Positions 7,221 through 15,617 are shown, counted from the stretch's first letter. The stretch: 44,567 nt of DNA from SBAX01 sp043806315 (GCA_043806315.1 JAZDHF010000147.1:1-44567); one strand, 5' to 3'. Translations and numbers: made by a program. Notes: generated from the sequence alone by a model not told the origin.

Positions 7221-8636
7221 CTACACCCCGGCGCCGGCGTTCAACCGCGTCTGAAGATGACGGACGATTCGGTCGAGTTCCATTCCCCTTGATCCCTTGA
7301 TCCACACCGTATCTCCGACGGTCACAAGGGCGTCGAGGACTTCGTTCGCGGTGGGAACATCTTCGCAACAATACACCTGAGTGCCGTTGGGTTCGGACTG
7401 GCTCGCGCGAGCGGCCTCGACCGTAGCAGGCCCGACCGCCACCAGGACCTCGATCCCGGCCTCCACCGCCGTTCGGACGACGCGGCGATGAGAGGCCGAA
7501 CTGTCCACGCCGAGCTCAAGCATGTCGCCCAGCACAAACACCCGACGCCCGTTCTGCGCGCCTCGCAGCGCCTCGACCGCGGCCGCGACGCTCGCCGGAT
7601 TCGCGTTGTACGCATCATCGACGACCTTCACGCCGCCGATCTCCGCAAGTTGGGTCCGTCCCTCCGGCGGGCGAAACGACTGTAGTCGTTCGGCGATACT
7701 CTGCGGAGCGACCCCGAACCACCGGGCTACAGCGAACGCGGCCGCCGCGTTGGTCGCGTGATGCGCGCCGGGCATGGGAAGCTCGACGCGGTAGCGACGC
7801 TCCAGCTCGAACGCCGTCCCATGAAGGTCGGCCCTTCGACGGGCGACGCACAGCTTGGCGCTCTGGTCCACCCCGAAGGTCAGCAGCCGGGTTCGACCCG
7901 CGGAGGCGAGGTAGGGAAGGACCTCCGGTCGATCGACGTTCACCACGGCGAAACCGGCCGGGCGAACAAATCGCAACAGCGAAGTCTTTTCCACTGCGAC
8001 GGCGTGGATGTCGCCCAACCCCTCGAGATGCGCCTCACCGATGGAGGTAATGACCGCGACGTTGGGCGACGTGAGCGCCGCCAGACTCGCCACTTCGCCG
8101 GGTGCGTTGGTGCCGATCTCCACCACCAAGTAACGGTCGTCGGCGTCGGCGGAGAGTAGAGTCAACGGAACTCCGATGGCGTTGTTGAAGCTCTTGGGAG
8201 ACGCACGGCCCTTGAACTCACCACCCAACACATGGTCGATCATGCACTTGGTGGTGGTCTTGCCGTTGCTGCCGGTGACGGCGATGACGACGGTGCTGAC
8301 GGGGAGGACCGCGTGGCGATAGTGCTTCGCAAGCCGACCCAGGGCATCGAGCGTATTCTCAACGACGAGAGCTTGTCCTGAGCCTCCAAGGAAACGAGCG
8401 GCTTCAGTCGGAGGATGGAGGTTCCGATCGCAAACGCAGGCAACGGCGCCCTTCGCTAACGCTTCCGCCGCAAACTGATGCCCGTCGAAGCGCACGCCTC
8501 GTAGGGCGAAAAAGAGATCGCCCTCGCGAACGTCGCGTGAGTCAGTCGTCACGCGGCGGACGACGACGCCGGCGGTTCCCGCGGAGTACGCGGCGCCGAT
8601 CGCAGCGGCGACATCGCCCAACAACATCGGGATCAT
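7221..8636 (-). CDS. murF: UDP-MurNAc-tripeptide--D-Ala-D-Ala ligase
   Basis: Last cytoplasmic ligase of the pentapeptide precursor; it adds D-Ala-D-Ala supplied by Ddl. The 471-aa product has the ATP loop VTGSNGKTTT (about 120-129), the segment SFNNAIGVPLTLL and the C-domain DDAYNANPASV. I start at the ATG at 8636 (MIPMLLGDV), where ATGA overlaps the murE stop codon. An in-frame start 12 codons upstream lies inside murE and adds nothing conserved. Residues around FLGGSGQALV are encoded by DNA resembling a common dispersed repeat (see findings). Confidence 0.95.
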   Translation of the reverse strand: MIPMLLGDVAAAIGAAYSAGTAGVVVRRVTTDSRDVREGDLFFALRGVRFDGHQFAAEALAKGAVACVCDRNLHPPTEAARFLGGSGQALVVENTLDALGRLAKHYRHAVLPVSTVVIAVTGSNGKTTTKCMIDHVLGGEFKGRASPKSFNNAIGVPLTLLSADADDRYLVVEIGTNAPGEVASLAALTSPNVAVITSIGEAHLEGLGDIHAVAVEKTSLLRFVRPAGFAVVNVDRPEVLPYLASAGRTRLLTFGVDQSAKLCVARRRADLHGTAFELERRYRVELPMPGAHHATNAAAAFAVARWFGVAPQSIAERLQSFRPPEGRTQLAEIGGVKVVDDAYNANPASVAAAVEALRGAQNGRRVFVLGDMLELGVDSSASHRRVVRTAVEAGIEVLVAVGPATVEAARASQSEPNGTQVYCCEDVPTANEVLDALVTVGDTVWIKGSRGMELDRIVRHLQTRLNAGAGV

Positions 8637-10168
8637 GCCACTGCCTCCGTGAGAGCGGCTGCGTCCATCCACTTCCGCGCGACCTCCACATCATCAAAGG
8701 GCAGCACGCGATCCCCTACAAGCTGGTAGGTCTCGTGCCCTTTGCCGGCGATGAGCACGGTGTCGCCCGCCTCGGCCTCCGCGAGCGCGGACTCGATCGC
8801 CCGCTTGCGATCCACGTCCACGACGATGCGACACTCGTCCGAGGGGCTGAATCCATGCAGAATCTCGTCGATGATCGCGTGCGGGTCTTCGCTCCGCGGA
8901 TTGTCGCTCGTGACGTAGGCGACATCGGCAAGCTCGCCGACCGTTGCGGCCATGCGCGGTCGCTTGGTCCGATCGCGGTCCCCGCCGCACCCGAAGACGC
9001 ACCGCAGCGTCCCCGTGGTCAGGGGCCGGAGGGTGCGGAGAACATTCGCGAGGGCGTCATCCGTGTGGGCATAGTCCACAAAAACCGAGTAGGCCCAGCC
9101 GGGCGGCTCGGCGCGTTGCAGGCGGCCGGGCACGCCGCTCACACTTTCGAGTCCGCCACGGATCGCCGCAGCCGAGACACCAATCGCCTCAGCGGTTGCC
9201 GCCGCGGCGAGGGCGTTGAGAACGTTGTGATGCCCGATCAGCGGGGTGTGGAGGGGCAGTTCCATCGTACGACCGTGCAGCATGAAGTGGGTTCCGCGTC
9301 GATCCATCCCCCGAATGCCGGCGCGAACGTCCGCGGTCGGGGACTCGATCCCGTACGTCACCACCGACGCGGCGGTGCTGCCCACGAGCAACTCGCCCCT
9401 CGGGTCGTCAACGTTTACGACGGCGACGGCCGAAGGATCAAGCATTTCAAAGAGTCGCCGCTTGGCCGCGAGATAGGCGTCCATCGTTCTGTGGTAGTCG
9501 AGGTGGTCGCCGGTGAGGTTCGTGAAGACCCCGGCGGCGAAGGTCAAACCGTCGCACCGATGTTGGTCCAGGGCATGGGAGGAGACTTCCAACACGGCGT
9601 GAGTCGCTCCAGCTTCGCGCGCCGTCGCAAGATGACGGCACAGCTCGATCGAGCCGGGCGTCGTCAACGGTGCAGGTCGTCGCTCCCCGAGTAGATCGTA
9701 TTCCACCGTTCCAAGCATGGCCGTGGAACGCCCCGCGGCCTGGAGAATCGAGCGTAACAACCACGCGACGGTCGTCTTTCCATTGGTCCCGGTGACGCCG
9801 ACCATGCAGAGCGGCGAACCGGCGTCGTCGCCTAAGCCGTAAAACGCCGCCGCGAGCTTGGCCAGCGCGACACGGGTGTCGGCCACGCGAACAAACGCGA
9901 CGCCCCGCGGCGTCGGTGCGTCTCGCTCCACAACGATCGCCGCCGCGCCCGACGTCACGGCCGAAGGCACGAAGTCATGCCCGTCGCGGCCCACGCCGCG
10001 AATGGCTACGAAGCACGCTCCCGACCGCACGGATCGAGAGTCATCGGTCAGTGACGTGATCGTGGCACTCGGAATGTCCCCGCCGCCGATCGCGCCCACG
10101 CCGGCGCGGGCAAACAGTTCGGGTAACGATCGGGAAACATCGGGCGGCGCTGACGTGCAGTTCTTCAT
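8633..10168 (-). CDS. murE: UDP-MurNAc-L-Ala-D-Glu:meso-DAP ligase
   Basis: Adds the third residue of the stem peptide. The 511-aa product has TDDSRSV, the ATP loop GTNGKTT (127-133), EVSSHALDQHR, a TNLTGDHLDYH motif and VDYAHTDDAL. The specificity motif DNPR at about residue 420, in SDNPRSEDP, is the version associated with meso-diaminopimelate, so a DAP-type cross-link is expected. The stop codon overlaps the murF start. The 166-nt gap upstream, to ftsI, contains a dispersed-repeat fragment at 10221-10240. Confidence 0.96.
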   Translation of the reverse strand: MKNCTSAPPDVSRSLPELFARAGVGAIGGGDIPSATITSLTDDSRSVRSGACFVAIRGVGRDGHDFVPSAVTSGAAAIVVERDAPTPRGVAFVRVADTRVALAKLAAAFYGLGDDAGSPLCMVGVTGTNGKTTVAWLLRSILQAAGRSTAMLGTVEYDLLGERRPAPLTTPGSIELCRHLATAREAGATHAVLEVSSHALDQHRCDGLTFAAGVFTNLTGDHLDYHRTMDAYLAAKRRLFEMLDPSAVAVVNVDDPRGELLVGSTAASVVTYGIESPTADVRAGIRGMDRRGTHFMLHGRTMELPLHTPLIGHHNVLNALAAAATAEAIGVSAAAIRGGLESVSGVPGRLQRAEPPGWAYSVFVDYAHTDDALANVLRTLRPLTTGTLRCVFGCGGDRDRTKRPRMAATVGELADVAYVTSDNPRSEDPHAIIDEILHGFSPSDECRIVVDVDRKRAIESALAEAEAGDTVLIAGKGHETYQLVGDRVLPFDDVEVARKWMDAAALTEAVA

Positions 10169-10220
10169 CCTTGCGTTCGCATTCTACATGAGTGCGTACG
10201 ATCTCGCACCTCAATCCGAA

Positions 10221-10240
10221 CCGGGAGCGCAAGCGACCGG
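10221..10240. repeat. Short dispersed-repeat fragment in the ftsI-murE gap
   Basis: The sequence CCGGGAGCGCAAGCGACCGG resembles the beginning of the longer repeats at 19840-19874 and 43925-43958 (GAGCG, GAGCGA, CGGACCC). It is likely a member of the same intergenic repeat family, but it is short, so chance resemblance is possible. Confidence 0.4.
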
Positions 10241-10334
10241 CCAAGGGGCCCCGCGCTGGCGCTTGGGGTTCGGAACGGCGTTGCACAAGCTGGCACGTTC
10301 ACAGTGCATCGGCGAGGTCGGATCATCGTCCCCC

Positions 10335-12080
10335 TCACGGCGCCGCTTCAGCCACCCGGTCGTTGTCCGGTGGAACCCCCAGATACGGTAAGGCTTGTCC
10401 GAGGATTTCCCCAACGGCCGGCGCAGCGACCGCACTTCCGTAGTAGGCCACTCGCGGGTTCGGACGCCGGATCATCACCATCGCCACCAGCGCCGGACGC
10501 TCGACCGGGGCCGCTCCCACAAACGTGGCGAGGTAAGCGCCGGGTTCGTAATCCTTGCGATTCTTGTACGTCAATTTGGTCGTCCCCGTCTTGCCGAGGA
10601 CCCGATAGTGTTCGAGCTTGGCCCCCCTTCCGCTGCCGTTTTCGACCACGGAGACTAGCAATTCGTCGGTGACATAACGCGCGATCCGCGAGGAAACGAC
10701 TCGGCCGACGACCTGCGGGGACTCAAAGTCCTTGACCGTCTCGCCGCCCGGTCCCAGGAGCCGCTTCACGATCCGCGGCTTGAGCATGACGCCGTCGTTG
10801 ATGATCGTGGCGAAACCCGTGATGAGTTGCAGGGGGGTGACGAGGATCTCATAACCCATCCCGACCGAGGCGGTGGAGAGCTTCGACCATTTTTTGAGCG
10901 GGTAAACCACCCCGTCGGCCTCGCCGGGGCACTCGATGCCTGTTTTGGCGCCGAAGCCGAAGCGGCGAAAGGTGTTGTGCAGGGCCGGGTTGCCCATCCG
11001 CTCGGCAATCATGCTCATTCCGATGTTGCTGCTGTGGGTGATGATTCCCTTCACGTCCATCATTCCGTGCGGCTTGACATCGGTGATGGTGCGGCGGCCG
11101 ATCGTCCGCGTACCCATGTGGCAGTCGATCAACTCGGTCGAGGAAATGTACGACCCCTCGAGTGCGCCGCTGACGATGAAGGGCTTGAAGGTGCTGCCCG
11201 GCTCCACCGGGTCGGTGACGGTCCGGTTGCGCCGCACATCGGTCGGGACCGAGCTGGGATCGTTCGAGTCGAACGTGGGGTAACACGCCATCGCCAGGAT
11301 TTCGCCGGTTTCGGGGGACATAACGATGGCGATGCCGTTCTCGGCCTCGACCCGTTGGACACTAGCGGCCAGGGCCTGTTCCGCGATGCGTTGGATTTCA
11401 GCGTCGATGGTGAGGATCACATGCCCTCCGTCAGCGGGCGGCACCGTCTCCTCGTCCGACCGTCGCAGGGCCCGGCGGCGGGCGTCGTTGATCGTCCCGC
11501 GCCAGCCGTCCTTGCCGTGAAGGTGGTGATCGAAGGCGGCCTCCATCCCCTCGAGGCCCGCCCCGTCACGCCCGACCCACCCCAGAAGGTGGGCCATCGA
11601 GTCTCCCAACGGGTAGGTTCGCGCGGATCGCTCGCTGAGGTTCACCTCCGGATCCTTCATGGCCCGGACCGCGTCGGCCGTGGTCTCGTCCACTCCGGAA
11701 GCAATCACCACAAAACGTGACTGCGGACGATGACGGATCTTCTCCGCGATCTTGGCGGGGGAAAGGTTGAGCCGCGGACTGAGGCGTTCAGCGAGTTTGT
11801 CCACATCCGCGACCCGCGCCGGATCGACGAACACATCCGGGCGTTGCTCCGTCGCGGCTACCACCCGACCGCGAGCATCGAGGATCATCCCCCGTCGCGC
11901 CGGGACGCTGGAACCGCCCTGCTGCTGGCGTTCGGCAATACCGAGCAGGCGCTCCCGTAACTCTGTATTGATGTAGACGAGACGCCCGCCGAGAGCGAGA
12001 AGACAAACCACCGACCCGACGAGCAGAACCACCCCGGATCGTCGCTGGAACTGATCGAGCAATGCAACCGGGGACGGCAT
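10335..12080 (-). CDS. ftsI: Septal peptidoglycan transpeptidase (class B PBP, FtsI/PBP3)
   Basis: Cross-links septal peptidoglycan in the periplasm and is the probable partner of FtsW. The 581-aa product has a short cytoplasmic N-terminus, one membrane span (about residues 16-37), a dimerisation/pedestal domain starting at RRGMILDARGRVVA, and the transpeptidase domain. All three penicillin-binding motifs are present: Ser-x-x-Lys in EPGSTFKPF, Ser-x-Asn in HSSNIGMS, and Lys-Thr-Gly in LGKTGTT. There are no C-terminal PASTA repeats. It lies directly after the ftsL-like gene, as in other dcw clusters, with a double-hairpin repeat (12102-12166) in the gap. Confidence 0.95.
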   Translation of the reverse strand: MPSPVALLDQFQRRSGVVLLVGSVVCLLALGGRLVYINTELRERLLGIAERQQQGGSSVPARRGMILDARGRVVAATEQRPDVFVDPARVADVDKLAERLSPRLNLSPAKIAEKIRHRPQSRFVVIASGVDETTADAVRAMKDPEVNLSERSARTYPLGDSMAHLLGWVGRDGAGLEGMEAAFDHHLHGKDGWRGTINDARRRALRRSDEETVPPADGGHVILTIDAEIQRIAEQALAASVQRVEAENGIAIVMSPETGEILAMACYPTFDSNDPSSVPTDVRRNRTVTDPVEPGSTFKPFIVSGALEGSYISSTELIDCHMGTRTIGRRTITDVKPHGMMDVKGIITHSSNIGMSMIAERMGNPALHNTFRRFGFGAKTGIECPGEADGVVYPLKKWSKLSTASVGMGYEILVTPLQLITGFATIINDGVMLKPRIVKRLLGPGGETVKDFESPQVVGRVVSSRIARYVTDELLVSVVENGSGRGAKLEHYRVLGKTGTTKLTYKNRKDYEPGAYLATFVGAAPVERPALVAMVMIRRPNPRVAYYGSAVAAPAVGEILGQALPYLGVPPDNDRVAEAAP

Positions 12081-12101
12081 GTGGCGCTAGCTCAGCAAAC
12101 T

Positions 12102-12166
12102 GTAGCGCCGCCCCTTGTGGGCGGCGCAGTCGGTGTTCTTGCGCCACCCACGAGGGGTGGCGCTAC
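12102..12166. repeat. Double-hairpin palindromic repeat between ftsL and ftsI
   Basis: Two hairpins sit 13 nt apart. The first (12102-12127) pairs GCGCCGCCC with GGGCGGCGC. The second (12141-12166) pairs GCGCCACCC with GGGTGGCGC. Each hairpin is also nearly the reverse complement of the other. The bases that differ (GCC versus ACC) change on both sides of a stem, so pairing is kept within each hairpin. This is typical of REP/BIME-like intergenic elements. It lies inside the presumed dcw transcript. Confidence 0.8.
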
Positions 12167-12203
12167 GTGTGATACTGTGTCAGCCGTGCCCCTCAACGGA
12201 CCC

Positions 12204-12491
12204 TTACGGTTGCCGCGAGGCCAATCGTTCCGTCCGCTTCGATACCTCATCGAACCCGGGAGGCACCAACCCCGTTTGGAAGGCCGCCACCCGATCGTGA
12301 ATCCGCTCCGGCGAGCGCAGCCGCGCGATCCGCGTTTGCAGCCCCCACAGGTCCCGCCGCAACCGCACCCAATCGGCGTCGATAGCGACCATTCGGGCCG
12401 CACATCGAGTCTGCTCCGCGCGAAGATGGACGACCGTCAGGGCGATCCCCGCGAAGGCGGCCAATAGGACGCACCCCCGGGCGACCGTCAA
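12204..12491 (-). CDS. ftsL: FtsL-like division protein
   Basis: Small bitopic protein of 95 aa. A hydrophobic span (ARGCVLLAAFAGIALTVV) starts almost at the N-terminus. A helical stretch rich in Arg, Leu and charged residues follows (DWVRLRRDLWGLQTRIARL), then a Pro-rich end. Together with its place directly before ftsI this fits FtsL/DivIC-type proteins, which scaffold FtsW-FtsI at the septum. Sequence conservation in this family is too low for a firm call. The start is a TTG at 12491 whose last bases form the stop of the LysM gene (TTGA). The frame remains open upstream inside that gene, but not with plausible protein. Confidence 0.7.
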   Translation of the reverse strand: MTVARGCVLLAAFAGIALTVVHLRAEQTRCAARMVAIDADWVRLRRDLWGLQTRIARLRSPERIHDRVAAFQTGLVPPGFDEVSKRTERLASRQP

Positions 12492-13498
12492 CTGCGGCCC
12501 TCCGCCGAGGCCGGGACCTTCGTCGTCGGTAGCTTGATCCGTACGCCCTCCCGGATCATTTTGGGGTCCGGGAACTTGTCTTTGTTGAGTTCGTGAAGTT
12601 CCCGCCACCGTGCCGCATCGCCCAATTGTTCGCGGGCGATGCTCACGTACCGGTCGTTCTTTCTCACCTGATACCATCGGGGGGCGGGCGCCGGCTTCTC
12701 CACAGACTTCTTCGAAGGATGGCTCTTGCCTTCCTCAGTACGAGCGGGCGTCGGAGCCTTTGCCGTCGGCGACTCTGGCTTCGGTGACTCTGATTTCGCT
12801 GCCCGAGGCGCCGCTTCCAGAGCCGGTAGCGACAACACCAACCCGGCCTTAAGGGTATCCGGGCTGGTGAGGATGGACCGGTTCGCCTCGAAAATGGCGT
12901 TGATCGAGGCTCGCGACTTGTTCCCAAACTGCGCCAAAGCGATTTTCGATAACGTGTCGCCCGGTGCGACCGTATAGGGCGCCAAGTTCGCCGACGATTC
13001 CGGCCGCGGCGACGAGCGGCTCCCGGACGGTAGGGCGGTTTGCGGATTGGGCGCCCCCGTCGCTCCAGAATCGGGTGCGGGATTACCTAAACGCCGCTCA
13101 AGTTCCTGTCTGCGGAGGATGTCATCCTGAATCCGCGAGGTCAGCACGCGCTCGCCGGTCGGATTCACGCCGCTCTCGCCGCCGTCTACCGGGTTCCGTG
13201 CAGGGGCAAGAGGTCGTGCCACCGGGGAATCCGGAAGCAGCAATTCCGCGCCGCTCGCCGGCGGAGCGACAGGGGCCGGACGATCCGCGCGAGGAACGGC
13301 GGCATCGCGCCCGGCGGGCATCGCGTTCATCCGCGACGCGCCTTGCTGGACCGCGCCGGGTACGCTCGCTCCGCCGTCGGCAAGGTAGGAACGCGGCGGG
13401 GCAATCGGCTCTTGTCGACCTCGGTTCGCTAGGATGATGGCAAAACAGATGATGAACGCCAGCCCGGCAAGCAGTCCGACCTTGGTTTCCCTCGCCAT
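12488..13498 (-). CDS. Membrane-anchored protein with two LysM domains
   Basis: 336-aa protein. An N-terminal membrane span (about residues 7-24) is followed by a long Pro/Ala/Arg-rich linker. LysM domain 1 lies at about 175-225 (YTVAPGDTLSKIALAQFG), a second Pro/Lys/Ser-rich linker follows, and LysM domain 2 is at about 275-324 (WYQVRKNDRYVSIAREQLG). LysM modules bind GlcNAc-containing glycans, so a periplasmic peptidoglycan-binding role is likely. I chose the ATG at 13498 (GGAGGG about 10 nt upstream) over the in-frame ATG at 13537. It sits between rsmH and the ftsL-like gene, where most dcw clusters have no LysM gene. This suggests a role in division or septal wall binding, but no enzymatic domain is visible. 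Confidence 0.85.
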   Translation of the reverse strand: MARETKVGLLAGLAFIICFAIILANRGRQEPIAPPRSYLADGGASVPGAVQQGASRMNAMPAGRDAAVPRADRPAPVAPPASGAELLLPDSPVARPLAPARNPVDGGESGVNPTGERVLTSRIQDDILRRQELERRLGNPAPDSGATGAPNPQTALPSGSRSSPRPESSANLAPYTVAPGDTLSKIALAQFGNKSRASINAIFEANRSILTSPDTLKAGLVLSLPALEAAPRAAKSESPKPESPTAKAPTPARTEEGKSHPSKKSVEKPAPAPRWYQVRKNDRYVSIAREQLGDAARWRELHELNKDKFPDPKMIREGVRIKLPTTKVPASAEGRS

Positions 13499-13555
13499 CC
13501 TTGAAAGCCCTCCCTGACCTTCAGCCGCGTTTTGCACGATCGTGATCGTCAGTGA

Positions 13556-14470
13556 CTACCCGCTCGGCAGCCGAACCGCAACGCGAAGCTTGGCACTGCG
13601 TGACCGGGGGTTCATCCGCCGCTCATCCTCGTCGGCGACAACCGGTTTTTTCGTCGCGATGCGGTAGATTCCTTCGGTTTTTCGCCGCCGGAAGTCCGTC
13701 TTCACCGCTTTGTCCTCGACACTGTGAAACGCGATGACGCCGACGCGCCCGTCGGGTTTCATCAGCGTGGGCGCTGCTTCGAGCAGCGCCTCGAGGTTTG
13801 GAATCTCCTCGTTGACCGCCATCCGCAACGCGAGGAATGTTCGCGTCGCGGGGTGAATCTTGCTCTTCCGCGAATCCGCGTCAACACCCAAAGCGTCGGC
13901 GACGATCTCGGCCAGCCTCGTCGTCGTGGCAATCCGTCCCTCGCGGCGGACTTCGCAAATCCGTCGGGCGATCTTTCGACCGGCAAATTCCTGCGTGTTG
14001 TAGTACAGCAGGTCGCCGAGTTCCTTTTCGTTTAATCGGTTGACGAGGTCCGCCGCCTTCACCGTCCTTCGCGGATCCATGCGCATGTCCAGAGGCCCCT
14101 CGCGCTGGAACGAGAACCCGCGCTGCGCTTCGTCCAACTGGGTAGAGCTGACCCCCAGGTCCGCGAACAGCACATCGACCGCGTCCACGCCGAGCCCGGC
14201 CAGGGTCGCGGGCAGCTCCGCGAAATTCGCGTGGACCAATTCCACACGACAGCGAGCGTCGGCGAGCGTCCGCCGGGCGATTTCCAGGTTCGCCGGATCG
14301 ACGTCCAGGCCGATCAGCCTGCCGTCCGGTCCCAGCGCCTCCGCGAAGAGTCTTGCGTGGCCGCCGAGGCCTACGGTGGCGTCGACGACCACTTCGTCCG
14401 GGCGCACCGCCAGCAACTCACCCACCGCACGCACCAGCACGGGGGTGTGACCGGGGGTTTCGACGCTCAA
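13556..14470 (-). CDS. rsmH: 16S rRNA (cytosine-1402 N4) methyltransferase
   Basis: SAM-dependent methyltransferase acting on C1402 of 16S rRNA; also called MraW. The 304-aa product begins with GHTPVLV (7-13) and the SAM loop DATVGLGGHA (30-39). It continues with FADLGVSSTQLD, GPLDMRMDP, HPATRTFLALRMAVN and the end AFHSVEDK through RSRSAKLRVAVRL. All are family hallmarks and the length is normal. It is the usual second conserved gene of the dcw cluster, but here a small unknown gene separates it from mraZ. Confidence 0.97.
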   Translation of the reverse strand: MSVETPGHTPVLVRAVGELLAVRPDEVVVDATVGLGGHARLFAEALGPDGRLIGLDVDPANLEIARRTLADARCRVELVHANFAELPATLAGLGVDAVDVLFADLGVSSTQLDEAQRGFSFQREGPLDMRMDPRRTVKAADLVNRLNEKELGDLLYYNTQEFAGRKIARRICEVRREGRIATTTRLAEIVADALGVDADSRKSKIHPATRTFLALRMAVNEEIPNLEALLEAAPTLMKPDGRVGVIAFHSVEDKAVKTDFRRRKTEGIYRIATKKPVVADEDERRMNPRSRSAKLRVAVRLPSG

Positions 14471-14486
14471 CGCCGCCTTCCGACCT

Positions 14487-14504
14487 TCCTGCCCGTAGGC
14501 AGGA
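14487..14504. repeat. Short hairpin between the 81-aa gene and rsmH
   Basis: TCCTGCC and GGCAGGA form a perfect 7-bp stem with a CGTA loop. It has no T tract, so it is more likely a dispersed palindromic repeat than a terminator. From memory similar hairpins (CTGCC/GGCAG around CGTA) occur in many copies in other GC-rich genomes. Confidence 0.55.
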
Positions 14505-14527
14505 GAACCGACAAATCAGGGGGGTCG

Positions 14528-14773
14528 TCACACCTCCGTGGCGACGCACTCACCCCCAACGCGGATGGGACGCTCGGTCGCGCCGCGCTGCGCGACATCC
14601 GAGGAGAGTCTGATCTGGGCGTACTCGACGCCCATGGCCTGCAGCCGTCGCACCCGATCCTCCAACTCCGCGATCTCTCGCGGGGTCGCAGGACCCGCCG
14701 GATCAATCCCGGCCCGCCGGGATTGCCGCCGCCGCTGGATCCGCCGTACCAAGCGATCCCGGCTGCCGACCAT
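14528..14773 (-). CDS. Small unknown protein between mraZ and rsmH
   Basis: 81-aa predicted protein, very basic at the N-terminus (RLVRRIQRRRQSRR), then a helical, heptad-like stretch (REIAELEDRVRRLQAMG) and a polar end. There is no membrane span, signal peptide or recognised domain. The ATG at 14773 has GGGAG about 10 nt upstream, and the gene shares strand and spacing with the dcw cluster. The basic plus coiled-coil make-up would suit nucleic-acid or protein binding, but that is only a guess. A hairpin at 14802-14845 lies in its leader. Another frame over the same bases is also open, so coding status is not certain. Confidence 0.6.
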   Translation of the reverse strand: MVGSRDRLVRRIQRRRQSRRAGIDPAGPATPREIAELEDRVRRLQAMGVEYAQIRLSSDVAQRGATERPIRVGGECVATEV

Positions 14774-14801
14774 ACCTCAGACTCCCTTGCGCTCCCTCCG
14801 C

Positions 14802-14845
14802 GCACTGCGACCCGGCGAGTCCTTTCGCTTCGAACCTCGCAGTGC
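14802..14845. repeat. 9-bp inverted repeat in the mraZ to 81-aa gene spacer
   Basis: GCACTGCGA (14802-14810) and TCGCAGTGC (14837-14845) are perfect complements around a 26-nt loop. It is about 30 nt upstream of the small gene at 14773, in a 294-nt spacer that is unusually long for this cluster. I see no other gene in that spacer, and no RNase P RNA or tmRNA signature. It may be a dispersed repeat or a leader structure that tunes expression after mraZ. Confidence 0.5.
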
Positions 14846-15067
14846 CGCCGGCCCCGTTTTCCGGTGCTGCCTACGTCGGAGACCCAACCCGTTGACGCGA
14901 TGGTCAGCTCCGACCGCGCGTCCGACGGCGTCTACGCGATTCCGGCCCGTGCCGCGCCAGACGCGGACCGTGTCTCGCCGACGCCGTTGCCTCCGTCACC
15001 TCCCAACCTCCCTGTTCCACTCGCTGCGACACCCGGGTCCGTCCAGGGTCGACACTTCACTTGAGGC

Positions 15068-15538
15068 CTAAGGTCCGGTGCGCGGCCTCATCCGCAAAAA
15101 GCCCTGCCAATCGGGCCATTCGTCCCCTTCCCAATCGATCCCCATCGAGCGGTCGAGGTCCACCCGGTTCCACACGTCGATCCGGTGCTTCCGCCCGACG
15201 AGGAACACCTCCGAACCGAGCCGGGCCTTCTTGACCAGCCGGTCGGGTAGGACGAACCGCCCCTGCTTGTCGATATCCACATAAGACGCGAGGCCGTAGA
15301 ACTGGAGCTCGAACTTCCCGGAGTCCGGGCCGGGGATGAACTCGGTCTCGATCCGACCGGCGAGTTCCTCGAACCCGCGCTCCGTGAAGATGGATAAAGT
15401 GCCCCGATCCTCGCCAAGGGTGACGTACAAGCCGGGGCCGTCCCGCTCCGGGTCGATCGCGCTGCGAAGTTGCGACGGAAGCTGGACGCGGTTCTTGTCG
15501 TCGATGCTGCGATCATATTGTCCGGTGAAAAACCGCAT
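15068..15538 (-). CDS. mraZ: Transcriptional regulator MraZ
   Basis: DNA-binding protein that heads the dcw cluster and, in bacteria where it was studied, binds repeats in its own promoter. The 156-aa product has the duplicated AbrB/SpoVT-like fold. The first copy is GQYDRSIDDKNRVQLP (6-21) and the second is around DKQGRFVLPDRLVKK, each with the typical D-x-K-x-R-x-x-L/V-P core. Length is normal. It is the first gene on the minus strand after a 225-nt gap holding candidate promoter and MraZ boxes, so it is probably first in the transcript. Confidence 0.95.
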   Translation of the reverse strand: MRFFTGQYDRSIDDKNRVQLPSQLRSAIDPERDGPGLYVTLGEDRGTLSIFTERGFEELAGRIETEFIPGPDSGKFELQFYGLASYVDIDKQGRFVLPDRLVKKARLGSEVFLVGRKHRIDVWNRVDLDRSMGIDWEGDEWPDWQGFLRMRPRTGP

Positions 15539-15586
15539 ATTCCATCATGCACGTCACCACTTCGTGGGACTAATCGACAGAATCTA

Positions 15587-15600
15587 CCACTCCGAACCAC
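15587..15600 (-). promoter_or_regulatory. Candidate MraZ-box pair
   Basis: On the minus strand two GTGG motifs start exactly 10 bp apart (GTGGTTCGGAGTGG), about 50-60 nt before the mraZ start codon. MraZ of other bacteria binds direct repeats with a G-rich core spaced by one helical turn upstream of mraZ. Only two repeats are clear here, so the call is tentative. Confidence 0.4.
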
Positions 15601-15617
15601 GACGTGCAAGAGAAAAA

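Noticed and set aside
14774..15067. Structured RNA such as RNase P RNA in the spacer after mraZ
   Set aside because: Conserved core signatures (for example GGAAAGTCC or ACAGAAA) are absent; only a simple inverted repeat is seen.
203..15538. ftsQ, ftsA or ftsZ within the dcw cluster
   Set aside because: Every reading frame of useful length was considered and none has their motifs (for example the FtsZ GGGTGTG loop). The cluster ends at ddl, followed by the insertion sequence.
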